From positions 1-21,012 of IMG/VR virus record IMGVR_UViG_3300003885_000054: a stretch of 21,012 nucleotides of DNA; one strand, written 5' to 3'. Both the position numbers and the translations under genes were made by a program. The notes under the pieces are model-generated. The model did no database searches and was not told the DNA's origin. It saw nothing but the letters and a program-made list of their open reading frames with translations. This DNA is from a virus. Shown in pieces: positions 8,067 to 14,898 of this stretch (position 1 is its first letter; each line of letters begins with the position of its first letter).

Positions 8067-8266
8067 TATTTACCGCCCTCCTTTCGAGGCTTCGCTGAAG
8101 GTTTTTGGTTGGTTGTTTCTAAGGGCACTTCGATCAGCGATCCTTCAGCCACCAGCCGCCGGTAATAGCTGTTGTTGGGCACATTCACGGCCTTGTCGTC
8201 GGTGATATGCTGCCCCGGTTTGCCACGCACGGGGATCTTCCCGCCTGGTATTGCTTTCATTAGCAT
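8066..8266 (-). CDS. DUF2635 small tail protein, Mu gp38-like
   Basis: A 66-residue protein with 'KAIPGGKIPVRGKPGQHI', 'VNVPNNSYYRRLVAEGSLIEV' and a Lys/Pro-rich end. The Val-Pro-x-N-x-Y-(W/Y)-RR-L-x-x-G pattern is characteristic of DUF2635, the small proteins encoded just upstream of the sheath in Mu-like phages. Function is not known; by location it belongs to the tail module. An AGGGAGG site lies seven bases before the ATG. The stop overlaps the sheath ATG by one base, implying coupled translation. Confidence 0.83.
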   Translation of the reverse strand: MLMKAIPGGKIPVRGKPGQHITDDKAVNVPNNSYYRRLVAEGSLIEVPLETTNQKPSAKPRKEGGK

Positions 8267-8278
8267 TTGTTGTCCTCC

Positions 8279-8791
8279 CTAAAGTGTTATCAAATCTTCT
8301 GAATCTTTTATTCCGTCATCCGACGGCCATTGTAAATAGTATCCTAAACCGATCTTAAAGAGATCGATGATGCTTTCTTCTTCAATTTTCGCCAGATAAT
8401 AATCTGTCTCGAAGGCCATCTGAAACACTAATATCCCGGCTACTGCCTGGTTGTCGGTAGTGATGTTGCCGAATGCTTTCGGCTTTAGGGGTTCTATCTC
8501 CAGTCCTAAGTCCTGGAGCGTGAGCGCCTCTAAAATGCCTTGCAATATTGGATAAATTCCATGTCTCCGCTGCTTTTCATTTCGCAGGTTTTTAAATTTT
8601 ATAGTCAAATAGATGTTGATCCCTACGTTAAATCCATCTAAATCCGCTTTTCTGAATTCGCCGTCCTCGATATAGACATACACCGCCGGGTTGGCCTGGC
8701 CGGTTGCGCCGGATTTTACGGCAATCTCCCGGATGGACAATCCCTGTTGTTCTAATTTGTTTATGATTTTTTCTTCTATTTCAGCAAACAG
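8279..8791 (-). CDS. Tail terminator-type protein, Mu gp37-like (DUF1834), CTG start
   Basis: The conserved part ('SIREIAVKSGATGQANPAVYVYIEDGEF'... 'IYLTIKFKNLRNEKQRRHGIYPILQGILEAL') fits DUF1834/Mu gp37, a gene placed between gp36 and the sheath and thought to act in head-tail joining. I extend the start upstream of the TTG at 8740: the frame stays open with LFAEIEEKIINKLEQQGL, which is what family N-termini look like, back to a CTG at 8791-8789. A strong AAAGGAGG (8807-8800) lies eight bases before that CTG, whereas the TTG has no usable site. This gives 170 residues. The same ribosome site sits in a small hairpin, GGAGG-CTGG-CCTCC. Stop is TAG. Confidence 0.75.
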   Translation of the reverse strand: MFAEIEEKIINKLEQQGLSIREIAVKSGATGQANPAVYVYIEDGEFRKADLDGFNVGINIYLTIKFKNLRNEKQRRHGIYPILQGILEALTLQDLGLEIEPLKPKAFGNITTDNQAVAGILVFQMAFETDYYLAKIEEESIIDLFKIGLGYYLQWPSDDGIKDSEDLITL

Positions 8792-8815
8792 GAGGCCAGC
8801 CTCCTTTCTACTTTG

Positions 8816-9274
8816 CTAATAGTTATCCAAACTCCCGGATGTGCCGTCGGAAGTTTTGCCGGTAGAAAATGTTCTATCTGCTTTTGTCCGGCTGGATTTG
8901 ATTTGCTCAGTCCCCCCGGTGGGTTCAGGAAACACACCCAGGGTGATGGTACCTTTGGAGATGCTTTCCAGCATTTTAAGTGCGTATTTATACCGCTCCT
9001 GGCGCACAGGCGGCGTTTCTTCTTCGCTCGGGCAGCGTGAGTAGAGATTATAGACGGCTATGTCGACCGATAGTTTTTTTATGACCGCAGGCACCGTTGA
9101 AAATGGTACGGTGTATCGCCCCGCGCAATAAGCATCTATTTCGGCATCGGCGTCTGCGATTGCCTCAGTAACCCGCCCCTGATCCACGATGTTAAGCCCC
9201 TCGTCATCAGTGAGTTGAACTAAGCTCTCTAGGGAGATTAACTTTTTTATGTCTGCTTCGGTTGAATATGCCAT
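8816..9274 (-). CDS. DUF1320 head-tail connector protein, Mu gp36-like
   Basis: A 152-residue protein beginning MAYSTEADIKKLISLESLVQ, then 'ADADAEIDAYCAGRYTVPFST' and 'IKKLSVDIAVYNLYSRCPSEEET'. The Y-x-T-x-x-D-(L/I), IDaYl.gRY..P and LY.R patterns identify DUF1320 (Mu gp36), which resembles head-completion/adaptor proteins that dock on the portal. The C-terminal 35 residues are Ser/Thr/Lys-rich and probably flexible. It is followed in the same frame by the gp37-like gene after a TAG stop. An interspersed palindromic repeat lies just upstream of its start region. Confidence 0.9.
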   Translation of the reverse strand: MAYSTEADIKKLISLESLVQLTDDEGLNIVDQGRVTEAIADADAEIDAYCAGRYTVPFSTVPAVIKKLSVDIAVYNLYSRCPSEEETPPVRQERYKYALKMLESISKGTITLGVFPEPTGGTEQIKSSRTKADRTFSTGKTSDGTSGSLDNY

Positions 9275-9327
9275 TTTTCCTACTCATGTTACGCAAATTA
9301 AAATACCGACCCTGGAAAGGTGATTTT

Positions 9328-9427
9328 AACCGCAGAGAACGCAGAGGTCATAGAGAGTAGGTCATTTTGCAACTCATTGAAAAACAATTAATTTATCCTC
9401 TGCGCTCTCTGTGTCATACGCGGTTAA
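9328..9427. repeat. Interspersed palindromic repeat, CGCAGAG type, copy 1
   Basis: An imperfect inverted repeat of about 100 bases. The left arm reads AACCGCAGAGAACGCAGAGG and the right arm ends TCCTCTGCGCTCTCTGTG...CGCGGTT; the arms are separated by an AT-rich middle. It fills the gap between the gp35-like stop, whose TAA lies in the terminal GGTTAA, and the gp36-like start. Two further copies lie at 18774-18846 and 20538-20625. The arms are themselves built of near-repeats of CGCAGAG. Such elements are multicopy in many environmental bacterial chromosomes; their mobility and role are not settled as far as I know. Confidence 0.8.
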
Positions 9428-9624
9428 CAATTTATTGTTTTTGTAGATCGTCGATCTTTGCGTAAGGTGACTTGTTTAGTTTCTTTAGCTTCCAGCTCCT
9501 TGGCTATTTTGCCTAGCGCGTATTTTAAGGGGCTGGCTTCTGCGGCCGTTAATTCTATGGTTTTGCCGGGCTGATATAGTTTCCCGTTATGCTTTATTGT
9601 CCACAGACACTTATATTTTGCCAT
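9424..9624 (-). CDS. Small gp35-like protein between capsid and connector genes
   Basis: A 66-residue basic protein starting at 'MAKYKCLWTIKHNGKLYQPG'. The start at 9624 is chosen because GGAGG lies five bases upstream; longer readings (from 9657) run through the inverted repeat and lack a site. The segment 'GKLYQPGKTIELTAAEASPL' resembles the small SH3-like proteins located after the capsid gene in Mu-like phages (Mu gp35 position). The C-terminal ~20 residues (TLRKDRRSTKTINC) are very basic, and the final codons run into an interspersed palindromic repeat, so the natural end may have been altered. Function unknown, probably a head-completion accessory. Confidence 0.65.
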   Translation of the reverse strand: MAKYKCLWTIKHNGKLYQPGKTIELTAAEASPLKYALGKIAKELEAKETKQVTLRKDRRSTKTINC

Positions 9625-9625
9625 C

Positions 9626-9736
9626 TTATCCTCCATGTCTAGTGGGCGGGAAACCAAAATCTTGGGAACCCAAACTTATGTAAGGCATCCCGCCCACTAA
9701 TTTAATGTTTGTATTTTCTAATTTTTTGGTTGCCAT
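9626..9736 (-). CDS. Possible 36-residue micro-protein
   Basis: An open frame from ATG at 9736 to TAA at 9628-9626: MATKKLENTNIKLVGG, then MPYISLGSQDFGFPPTRHGG. Its stop is one base before the ATG of the gp35-like gene, the spacing expected of coupled genes, and its last codons are the ribosome site GGAGG of that gene. A GGGGGTGGAG tract lies upstream, though about 12 bases from the ATG. An open frame of 37 codons can occur by chance, and the same DNA forms an 11-base inverted repeat, so either the RNA structure or the peptide may be what matters. No family recognised. Confidence 0.35.
   Translation of the reverse strand: MATKKLENTNIKLVGGMPYISLGSQDFGFPPTRHGG
9640..9699. repeat. Nested inverted repeat downstream of the capsid gene
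   Basis: A perfect 11-base inverted repeat, TAGTGGGCGGG (9640-9650) and CCCGCCCACTA (9689-9699), encloses 38 bases that contain a smaller hairpin TTGGG-AA-CCCAA (9662-9673). There is no T-run on either strand, so it is not a standard intrinsic terminator. It sits between the capsid gene and the gp35-like gene, where an RNA structure could protect or segment the capsid message. With 60 bases and symmetrical ends it could also be a small mobile repeat. Confidence 0.7.
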
Positions 9737-9787
9737 AAATTACATTGTCTCCACCCCCTTTTATTTTACTTTCTTGGTTTCTATCTG

Positions 9788-10726
9788 CTACGCAATAGCG
9801 TTTTCGATGAAGTAACCCACATCGGAGGCCACAATCTTTTCGTCGGTGTTCCAGGCTGTTATTATCAGATCGCCGCCTTTTATTCCCCGTTTAGGCTCCG
9901 GAATCCGCTGCGTCTGCATCTGCATCTCCTGGAAGGTCAGGCCGAAGGTAATGCTCCTGACCGATGGTCGCTGCACCACATGAAGCAATGCGCTATGTTT
10001 CCCCCACAGCTTGGCATACGAGGCGGTCTGCCCTTTCCTGGCGGTATTGTATTTTGACCGGCCTATTAGAACCTTTGAAATCTCAAACAGGTCCGCTAAA
10101 TCCTGGGCGGAGACGATCCCGCCTCTGGGCGCGACGCCGGTTCTTCCTTTTATTGCATCCAGGATTTTGGGATGTTTTCTTATCTGGGTAAACACCAAAC
10201 CGCCGAGCACCATCACATTAGGGCGGATGAACGCTGCATCCAGGCCGGTCAGAATATCATCCAACGGATTGGAGTTCGTCTCATCATTCCACTGGTCAGT
10301 TCCCGACAGAGTGACCTTATTGCCGACAGGGTAGCTGGCAGCCACAAATGCCAAATCGGCCACCCGTTTCTCCTGGGCCAGCCACAATAGGTTGCTTATG
10401 AATTCTGCGGCATCGACATCCGGATTTAGCGGCTGATCTGCGTTATCACGTTCCGCCCGGGACACGAAGTCGGAAAGGGCGTGATCCTTGACCGAGTAGT
10501 TACCGGTGGTGACCGAATAATCCACTTCATTGGCCTGCGATTTCGGGCCGATGGCATCGGATGGGATACGGAAACGCTCATCTTTGTTGTAAATGTAATA
10601 CACATCCGAGCGCTTATTGACCTTGAGCGGCGGCAGCACCTGATCCCAAATCAGCGCTTCATTACGATACTGAAGACTGATCTGGGATAAAACTGCATCT
10701 ACATGTATATCTTTTGGTTCCGGCAT
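9788..10726 (-). CDS. Major capsid protein
   Basis: A 312-residue protein placed after protease/scaffold and decoration genes, the position of the major capsid gene. It opens 'MPEPKDIHVDAVLSQISLQY', with 'WDQVLPPLKVNKRSDVYYIYN' and 'LSDFVSRAERDNADQP' early, a central 'NPLDDILTGLDAAFIRPNVMVLG' and a C-terminal 'GGDLIITAWNTDEKIVASDVGYFIENAIA'. I expect an HK97-type fold. It does not look like Mu gpT to me, so the capsid may come from a different lineage of Mu-like phages, such as those with a decoration protein beside it. An excellent ribosome site, AAAGGAGGT, precedes the ATG, fitting a very highly translated gene. Confidence 0.82.
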   Translation of the reverse strand: MPEPKDIHVDAVLSQISLQYRNEALIWDQVLPPLKVNKRSDVYYIYNKDERFRIPSDAIGPKSQANEVDYSVTTGNYSVKDHALSDFVSRAERDNADQPLNPDVDAAEFISNLLWLAQEKRVADLAFVAASYPVGNKVTLSGTDQWNDETNSNPLDDILTGLDAAFIRPNVMVLGGLVFTQIRKHPKILDAIKGRTGVAPRGGIVSAQDLADLFEISKVLIGRSKYNTARKGQTASYAKLWGKHSALLHVVQRPSVRSITFGLTFQEMQMQTQRIPEPKRGIKGGDLIITAWNTDEKIVASDVGYFIENAIA

Positions 10727-10744
10727 ACTTATTACCTCCTTTTT

Positions 10745-11122
10745 TTATCCTTGGATTCTGCCGGGAGCCAACAGCGCGGTACCGATATCACCGGAGACGC
10801 CTCCCGTTCTCGAAAATCCGATTATGTTATTGTTTACTCCGGCGGCGGGAGCAGCGACTACGGCCTTGCCGGCGGCATCGCTCGTAAGCGGGTCACCATA
10901 GTCTATCGTTCCGCCGAACTCTACTTCCGTTATTCCCATTTCCATAATACGCACACGCTCGTTGTCGGCGGCGGCATGTTGCGCTACGCCCAAGAACTTC
11001 TCGCTTACAGCCGTAGCTTGAGCCGCATCATCCTCGTTTGTGCCTGGTTTTACTATCCTGCTAATGGCGACAGCGCCATCAGCCAGGTATTCTTTCTCTA
11101 AGATTGGGTTTGTTCCTTGCAT
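10745..11122 (-). CDS. Head decoration / DUF2190-like protein
   Basis: A 125-residue protein, rich in Gly, Ala and Val, of alternating short strands: 'YLADGAVAISRIVKPGTNED', 'VSEKFLGVAQHAAADNERVR', 'EVEFGGTIDYGDPLTSDAAG'. This arrangement ('...G.A...I..G..Y.DPLTSDA.GKA') matches small capsid cement proteins of the DUF2190/gpD-like kind, located between scaffold/protease and capsid genes. They trimerise on the shell exterior and stabilise it against packaged DNA. An AAGGGGG site precedes the ATG, and the TAG stop of the upstream gene is almost adjacent. The exact family is less certain than the role. Confidence 0.72.
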   Translation of the reverse strand: MQGTNPILEKEYLADGAVAISRIVKPGTNEDDAAQATAVSEKFLGVAQHAAADNERVRIMEMGITEVEFGGTIDYGDPLTSDAAGKAVVAAPAAGVNNNIIGFSRTGGVSGDIGTALLAPGRIQG

Positions 11123-11124
11123 GT

Positions 11125-12174
11125 CTACCCCCTTGCTAATTTTAAATATTCGGCTGCCAGGCCGGGATTTTCGGCCTGGACATCATTAAGCGCCTGGCTG
11201 AACCTTAAGGTTTTGTCGGCGGCCATTTTTTTCTTGGTCATCGCTAACAACTTCTCTGTAGCGTTGCCGCCACCGGTATTCTTGTCGCGTCCGGCGGTTT
11301 CCGAAAATTCTATGACCTTGGGCAGTCCCTCTAAAAAACCCTTGAACCATGCCAGCCGGCTCTCCTTCTTTTCGGATGAAAATTCTATAGTCTCCTCCTG
11401 ATCAAGTGCGGCCATGAATTCCGCCAGCCCCGCCTTTTGCCAGGCCGGGAGGGCATTGCCCTCTTTTATCATCCTCTCGCAGTATGCTTTTACTTCGCCA
11501 GCTTTGCGCTCGGCCCGCTCCTTTTTCTGCCGCTCCGCAAACTCGGCAGCGGCTTCGGCCTTGGCCTTCTCTGCGGCGGCATGGGCTGCGGCGGCCTCCC
11601 GGGCCTTTACTTCCGCCTCCGAAAATGTGACCGGCTGATTTCCGCCTTGAAATTCAGTCTCTGGAATTTCATCCACGGCCTTATTGAAGGCGTTTTTAAA
11701 CTTGTCTTTTAAGCTCATATGCTTTTCCTCCTGTGCGGGTGGTATTGCACCCTCTTGTGTTATTGTATCTGAAAATTCTATCTTTACGCTTTCGATTTCA
11801 GAGAATTCAACATCGGCCAGGCCGGAAACCGCCGGAGCGACTGCGCCCAAGAACCCGATATGCCGGAGTTTTAGGTCTGGAGAAAGCGATATAGAACGCT
11901 TTGGAAACATGCGGTTTTTGACCATCTTTGCAAATTCCGGTACTACGTTTTTGACTTGTGCCCATAATTTATCACCATCTAGTTTGAGCGCCTGTACCCA
12001 GCCGTAGGCCGGGGCATTGGTCTTGGGATGCCCGATCACCAGCGGCGCTTCCTGCTCGCTTGGGTTATATCGTGCCACTATATTTCTAAGGTCAGCCGCC
12101 GTCCATTCCCGTGTATGGCCGCCGGAATCCGTCCAAGCGCCGGTCTTGAAAATCGCTATCCATTTCCCATTCAT
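11125..12174 (-). CDS. Mu gpI-like prohead protease with scaffold domain
   Basis: A 349-residue protein. Residues 1-135 fit the Mu I-like protease region: MNGKWIAIFKTGAWTDSGGH, 'NIVARYNPSEQEAPLVIGHP', 'AYGWVQALKLDGDKLWAQVK' and 'RMFPKRSISLSPDLKLRHIGFL', with the conserved 'APLVIGHPK' and 'RSISL' segments. In Mu, gpI is the maturation protease and its C-terminal part is the scaffold. Residues about 190-240 are a long Ala/Glu/Lys coiled coil (AAAAHAAAEKAKAEAAAEF), as expected for a scaffold. An internal start near 'MSLKDKFKNAF' (ATG with AGGAGG upstream, about 11718) could give a separate scaffold product, as Mu gpZ does. The gene starts after AGGAGGATAT. Confidence 0.88.
   Translation of the reverse strand: MNGKWIAIFKTGAWTDSGGHTREWTAADLRNIVARYNPSEQEAPLVIGHPKTNAPAYGWVQALKLDGDKLWAQVKNVVPEFAKMVKNRMFPKRSISLSPDLKLRHIGFLGAVAPAVSGLADVEFSEIESVKIEFSDTITQEGAIPPAQEEKHMSLKDKFKNAFNKAVDEIPETEFQGGNQPVTFSEAEVKAREAAAAHAAAEKAKAEAAAEFAERQKKERAERKAGEVKAYCERMIKEGNALPAWQKAGLAEFMAALDQEETIEFSSEKKESRLAWFKGFLEGLPKVIEFSETAGRDKNTGGGNATEKLLAMTKKKMAADKTLRFSQALNDVQAENPGLAAEYLKLARG
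11705..11725 (-). promoter_or_regulatory. Internal ribosome site and start for a scaffold-only product
   Basis: Within the protease/scaffold gene, the minus strand reads CAGGAGGAAAAGC followed by ATG AGC TTA AAA, in the frame of the large gene. This is a strong, well spaced ribosome site in front of residue 'MSLKDKFK', right after the protease region. In Mu, the scaffold gpZ is made from an internal start within gene I, so the same arrangement is likely here. Confidence 0.6.
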
Positions 12175-12185
12175 ATATCCTCCTC

Positions 12186-12680
12186 TTATGTTTCCAAAAG
12201 ATAATCCTTCAATTCCTCTTCAATCTCCCGCCAATCCTCATCCTGGAGCATCATGAACGGCCTGGCGGGTATGCCGGATACGCCGCGTTGTACCTCGCGG
12301 CTGCCCAGCGTTGACCGCCTGCCCATCGCTTCCCGTCCGAAATGATGCGCCGCCGAATATTTTTTTAGGGCGCTTAGCGTCACGCCGGCTGAAAATACCC
12401 GGTAGCTGATCGAGCCTTGCAGTCCGCCGGCGGTTCCCCGCCGCACCAATATTTTCCCCGGCCATTTACCTGTCTTTTCCCGTTGTTTTATAGTGGATGG
12501 CGCTAAAGCTTTCCATTTCTCAGGGCGCCCGCCTTCCTCGAAATTCCGCTGGATAGATGCTTGGACTATTTCGCCGATAGTTGCCAGCACAGGCCCTAAG
12601 TTTTTTGTCCGACGATAAATGCGCCGCATCAACCAGCTTACTTCACGATCTTCTACGCTTATACTAGCCTCAATTGGCAT
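12186..12680 (-). CDS. Phage virion morphogenesis / tail completion protein, Mu gpG-like
   Basis: A 164-residue basic protein with the hallmarks of the phage virion morphogenesis family (Mu gpG, P2 gpS): 'RTKNLGPVLATIGEIVQASI', 'NFEEGGRPEKWKALAPSTIK', 'GKILVRRGTAGGLQGSISYR', and the end 'IPARPFMMLQDEDWREIEEE'. F..gG.P..W..L...T, L..(S/T)G.L..SI and IPARPF are family landmarks. In Mu, gpG is associated with tail completion. Position between gpF and gpI is conserved. Start has GAGGA five bases upstream; an AACCAGGTAGAACCTG hairpin lies between the stop of the preceding gene and this start. Confidence 0.9.
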   Translation of the reverse strand: MPIEASISVEDREVSWLMRRIYRRTKNLGPVLATIGEIVQASIQRNFEEGGRPEKWKALAPSTIKQREKTGKWPGKILVRRGTAGGLQGSISYRVFSAGVTLSALKKYSAAHHFGREAMGRRSTLGSREVQRGVSGIPARPFMMLQDEDWREIEEELKDYLLET

Positions 12681-12692
12681 CTTGTCCTCGTT

Positions 12693-12716
12693 ATGGCTTC
12701 AGGTTCTACCTGGTTA
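12693..12716. repeat. Junction hairpin repeat, copy 1
   Basis: The plus strand reads ATGGCTTCAGGTTCTACCTG then GTTA. The stem CAGGT/ACCTG encloses three bases. Nearly the same 23-24 bases occur at 14872-14894 and 18395-18418. All three lie between a stop and the next start on the minus strand, here between the portal-gpF gene (whose TAA overlaps it) and the gpG-like gene. Confidence 0.75.
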
Positions 12717-14852
12717 TGCCGCCAGCGGCAATTTTTCGAAGCCTTTATCGGGCTCGATCCCCAATACGGGATTCTCTTCAATCTGCCAGCCGTATCGCTG
12801 TAACTCACGGGCCGAAACGGTCTCTACGTAGCAGCGACAATTGAAGCCATTCGGCGGATACCATTTTCCCCAAATTTCATGATCCGCCGGATAAACTTTC
12901 CCGTTCATGGCGGCATGTTCCGGCCTAGTAACATTGTCCATCACCGCTACATAACGCCAATATGGCCGGAGCCTTTTGACCGTCGCCGACTGCATCTGCT
13001 GATAACGTCCGGCCTGATAAGCTGATTGCATATTGGTGCGGTAAATGGTTTCGATCCGGTACGGCTTCAGCCTGGTTATACCTTTTTTGCCCAGAATCTT
13101 TTTAAAGTTTTTCTTGAAGTCACGGAAGGTCTCGCCCTTTTCCATGTTCCGGAGTATTTCTTGCTTGACATTCTCCAGGAGGCTCTCCTGGGTAAAGCCG
13201 GCGATGGTGAACGCCCGTTCCTGGAACCATTCCACCGCTTCACGGAACGGCAGCCCCGGCCCCCACAGGGCGGAGCCCCGGGCCGTTACTGCTATACCTA
13301 TTGCGGTATCCTTGGCATCGGCCATTTCAATGGGCTCATTTTGCCTGACTTCTTCCAGAACTGAATCACTTCCGATTCGGTTAGTTTTCAGCATTGCATC
13401 AGCAACATGACCGGCAAAATCACCCAGAAGCTCTACCCCGGGCATTGTTAACAGCGCTTTCGCTTCGTCATATGAGACCGCGCTCTGTATTACACCAGCT
13501 ATCGCCTGATTTAATTTTTCTAAGAACGGTATGGCATCCAGGACGGCTTTTTCAACCGCGCCATCAACCTGCCCCTGGGCTACTTCTGCCGGATTACCAC
13601 CGTGTGGATGGAAAGTTTTTTTTTCAGCGAATTCGGAGGCTTCTATTTCCTCCGGCGGCGGTTGTGATTGCGGCGGTGAAACTAAATTTTGCTTCTTTTC
13701 CGGTTTCGGAATGTTATAGGTATCATAAAAATACTCCTCTGCTACGGGCAGGCCGATTTCACGGACTATTATCTTGTCGCGCTCGGCCAGCGGTTTCAGA
13801 TCCTTTTCCTGTTCCGTCCGGATCCAGATTTTTGGATATTTTTTTACCGCTGGATAGTTGTAATCAACTATCCAGCGGATAAGGGTTTCGTTTTGGCATT
13901 CGCAGAGCAGATCTGAATCTGCTTTCACTATCTCTTGGCGTACATCATCATGGGTCTTGCTGGCGGCATACGCCCCGCCGGTCTCCCCCACCTCGGTAGT
14001 GAGCGTCTGGCCCAAAACTACCTTAGAAAGGTCGGCGTTCATGAACTCGCACAGGTCTTTGTAGACATCCTGGGAATTGCTGCGTTTAATTTCGAGCAGC
14101 TCCACCAGCATGTTTTCCGGGATGATAATTCCGGCTTCCTGCTGGATAGCTTCCAAGGTCTCCAGGAGCTTTTCCTGGTCAGTCTGTTTGGTGCCCGCCG
14201 GATATTTCCCTATGGCGGTCGGGCTGCCGAATTTTTCGGCGAATATCACCCAAAATTTTATGCCGTGTTTTTTGAACCAGATCGGCCACCACAACTTTTG
14301 ACCCAGGCCGACACCGTATGGATTGTCGGATGAGCCATACGTGAAGGTGAGAAATTTCCTGTCCGGTACGATCTCACCATCGATCATGTTCTGCGGCGTC
14401 AATAACCTTAGTTTCCGGTCGGTGGTGAATATGAACCGCCGGGGATGTTTGGCGAGCAGCTTTTTGATCCCAATCTGCCCCTCGGAGTAGTCCCACATCA
14501 CCTCACATGCATAGTAGCCGTAGAGTATGGCTTGGAGGAGTTCCTGTCTGGCCTGGTCATGATTACAGCCCCGCAAGACTTCGGCCACAAAATCCGCTAT
14601 TTTCTGATCCTCAGCGCTATCGGTAGCGGGCTCAATCTGCCATTCTTTCCCCACGACCGCCAGATAGCGCGTCTGAAGGACACTTGCAGCATGGGGATCA
14701 CGCGCTACCTCATCATAGAGCTGCAAGCCTTTCCCGCCGGATTCGGTGCGCAGCACCGGGTCGGGGTTCTCCAGACGTTTTAAATAGCCCGCAAAGATAT
14801 CTACATCTTTTTCGGTGGTGGCAATTTCATTTAATTTAGGCTTCTTTTTCAT
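12714..14852 (-). CDS. Portal (DUF935/Mu gp29-like) fused to gpF-like minor head protein
   Basis: A 712-residue protein joining two functions that are separate genes in Mu. Residues 1 to about 495 are the portal: 'VARDPHAASVLQTRYLAVVG', 'AILYGYYACEVMWDYSEGQ', 'IKFWVIFAEKFGSPTAIGKY', 'NADLSKVVLGQTLTTEVGE' and a C-terminal 'PGVELLGDFAGHVADAML'. Residues about 515-690 are the Mu gpF/SPP1 gp7 domain: 'FREAVEWFQERAFTIAGFTQ', 'YRIETIYRTNMQSAYQAGR', 'MDNVTRPEHAAMNGKVYPAD', and the PPNGFNCRC cysteine motif (671-674). The portal forms the dodecamer at the DNA entry vertex, and gpF is a minor head protein bound to it. The frame is continuous, so the join looks genuine. A repeat hairpin lies upstream and another at its stop. 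Confidence 0.92.
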   Translation of the reverse strand: MKKKPKLNEIATTEKDVDIFAGYLKRLENPDPVLRTESGGKGLQLYDEVARDPHAASVLQTRYLAVVGKEWQIEPATDSAEDQKIADFVAEVLRGCNHDQARQELLQAILYGYYACEVMWDYSEGQIGIKKLLAKHPRRFIFTTDRKLRLLTPQNMIDGEIVPDRKFLTFTYGSSDNPYGVGLGQKLWWPIWFKKHGIKFWVIFAEKFGSPTAIGKYPAGTKQTDQEKLLETLEAIQQEAGIIIPENMLVELLEIKRSNSQDVYKDLCEFMNADLSKVVLGQTLTTEVGETGGAYAASKTHDDVRQEIVKADSDLLCECQNETLIRWIVDYNYPAVKKYPKIWIRTEQEKDLKPLAERDKIIVREIGLPVAEEYFYDTYNIPKPEKKQNLVSPPQSQPPPEEIEASEFAEKKTFHPHGGNPAEVAQGQVDGAVEKAVLDAIPFLEKLNQAIAGVIQSAVSYDEAKALLTMPGVELLGDFAGHVADAMLKTNRIGSDSVLEEVRQNEPIEMADAKDTAIGIAVTARGSALWGPGLPFREAVEWFQERAFTIAGFTQESLLENVKQEILRNMEKGETFRDFKKNFKKILGKKGITRLKPYRIETIYRTNMQSAYQAGRYQQMQSATVKRLRPYWRYVAVMDNVTRPEHAAMNGKVYPADHEIWGKWYPPNGFNCRCYVETVSARELQRYGWQIEENPVLGIEPDKGFEKLPLAA

Positions 14853-14871
14853 GGCATTTTTTATACTATTA

Positions 14872-14894
14872 ATGGCTCCAGGTTCTACCTGGTT
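14872..14894. repeat. Junction hairpin repeat, copy 2
   Basis: The plus strand reads ATGGCTCCAGGTTCTACCTG then GTT, with a six-base stem CCAGGT/ACCTGG around a three-base loop. It sits between the terminase stop (14899) and the portal start (14852). Compared with copy 1 it differs at one position; it is the most symmetrical of the three copies. Confidence 0.8.
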
Positions 14895-14898
14895 GGCA

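Noticed and set aside
9328-9427. CRISPR-like or tRNA-like element
   Set aside because: The arms are inverted, not direct spaced repeats, and no tRNA cloverleaf with anticodon or T-loop can be drawn; no such elements were seen elsewhere in the window either.
12238-12465. Minus-strand 75-codon frame inside the gpG-like gene
   Set aside because: It lies wholly within a recognised gene in another frame, and its start has no ribosome site.
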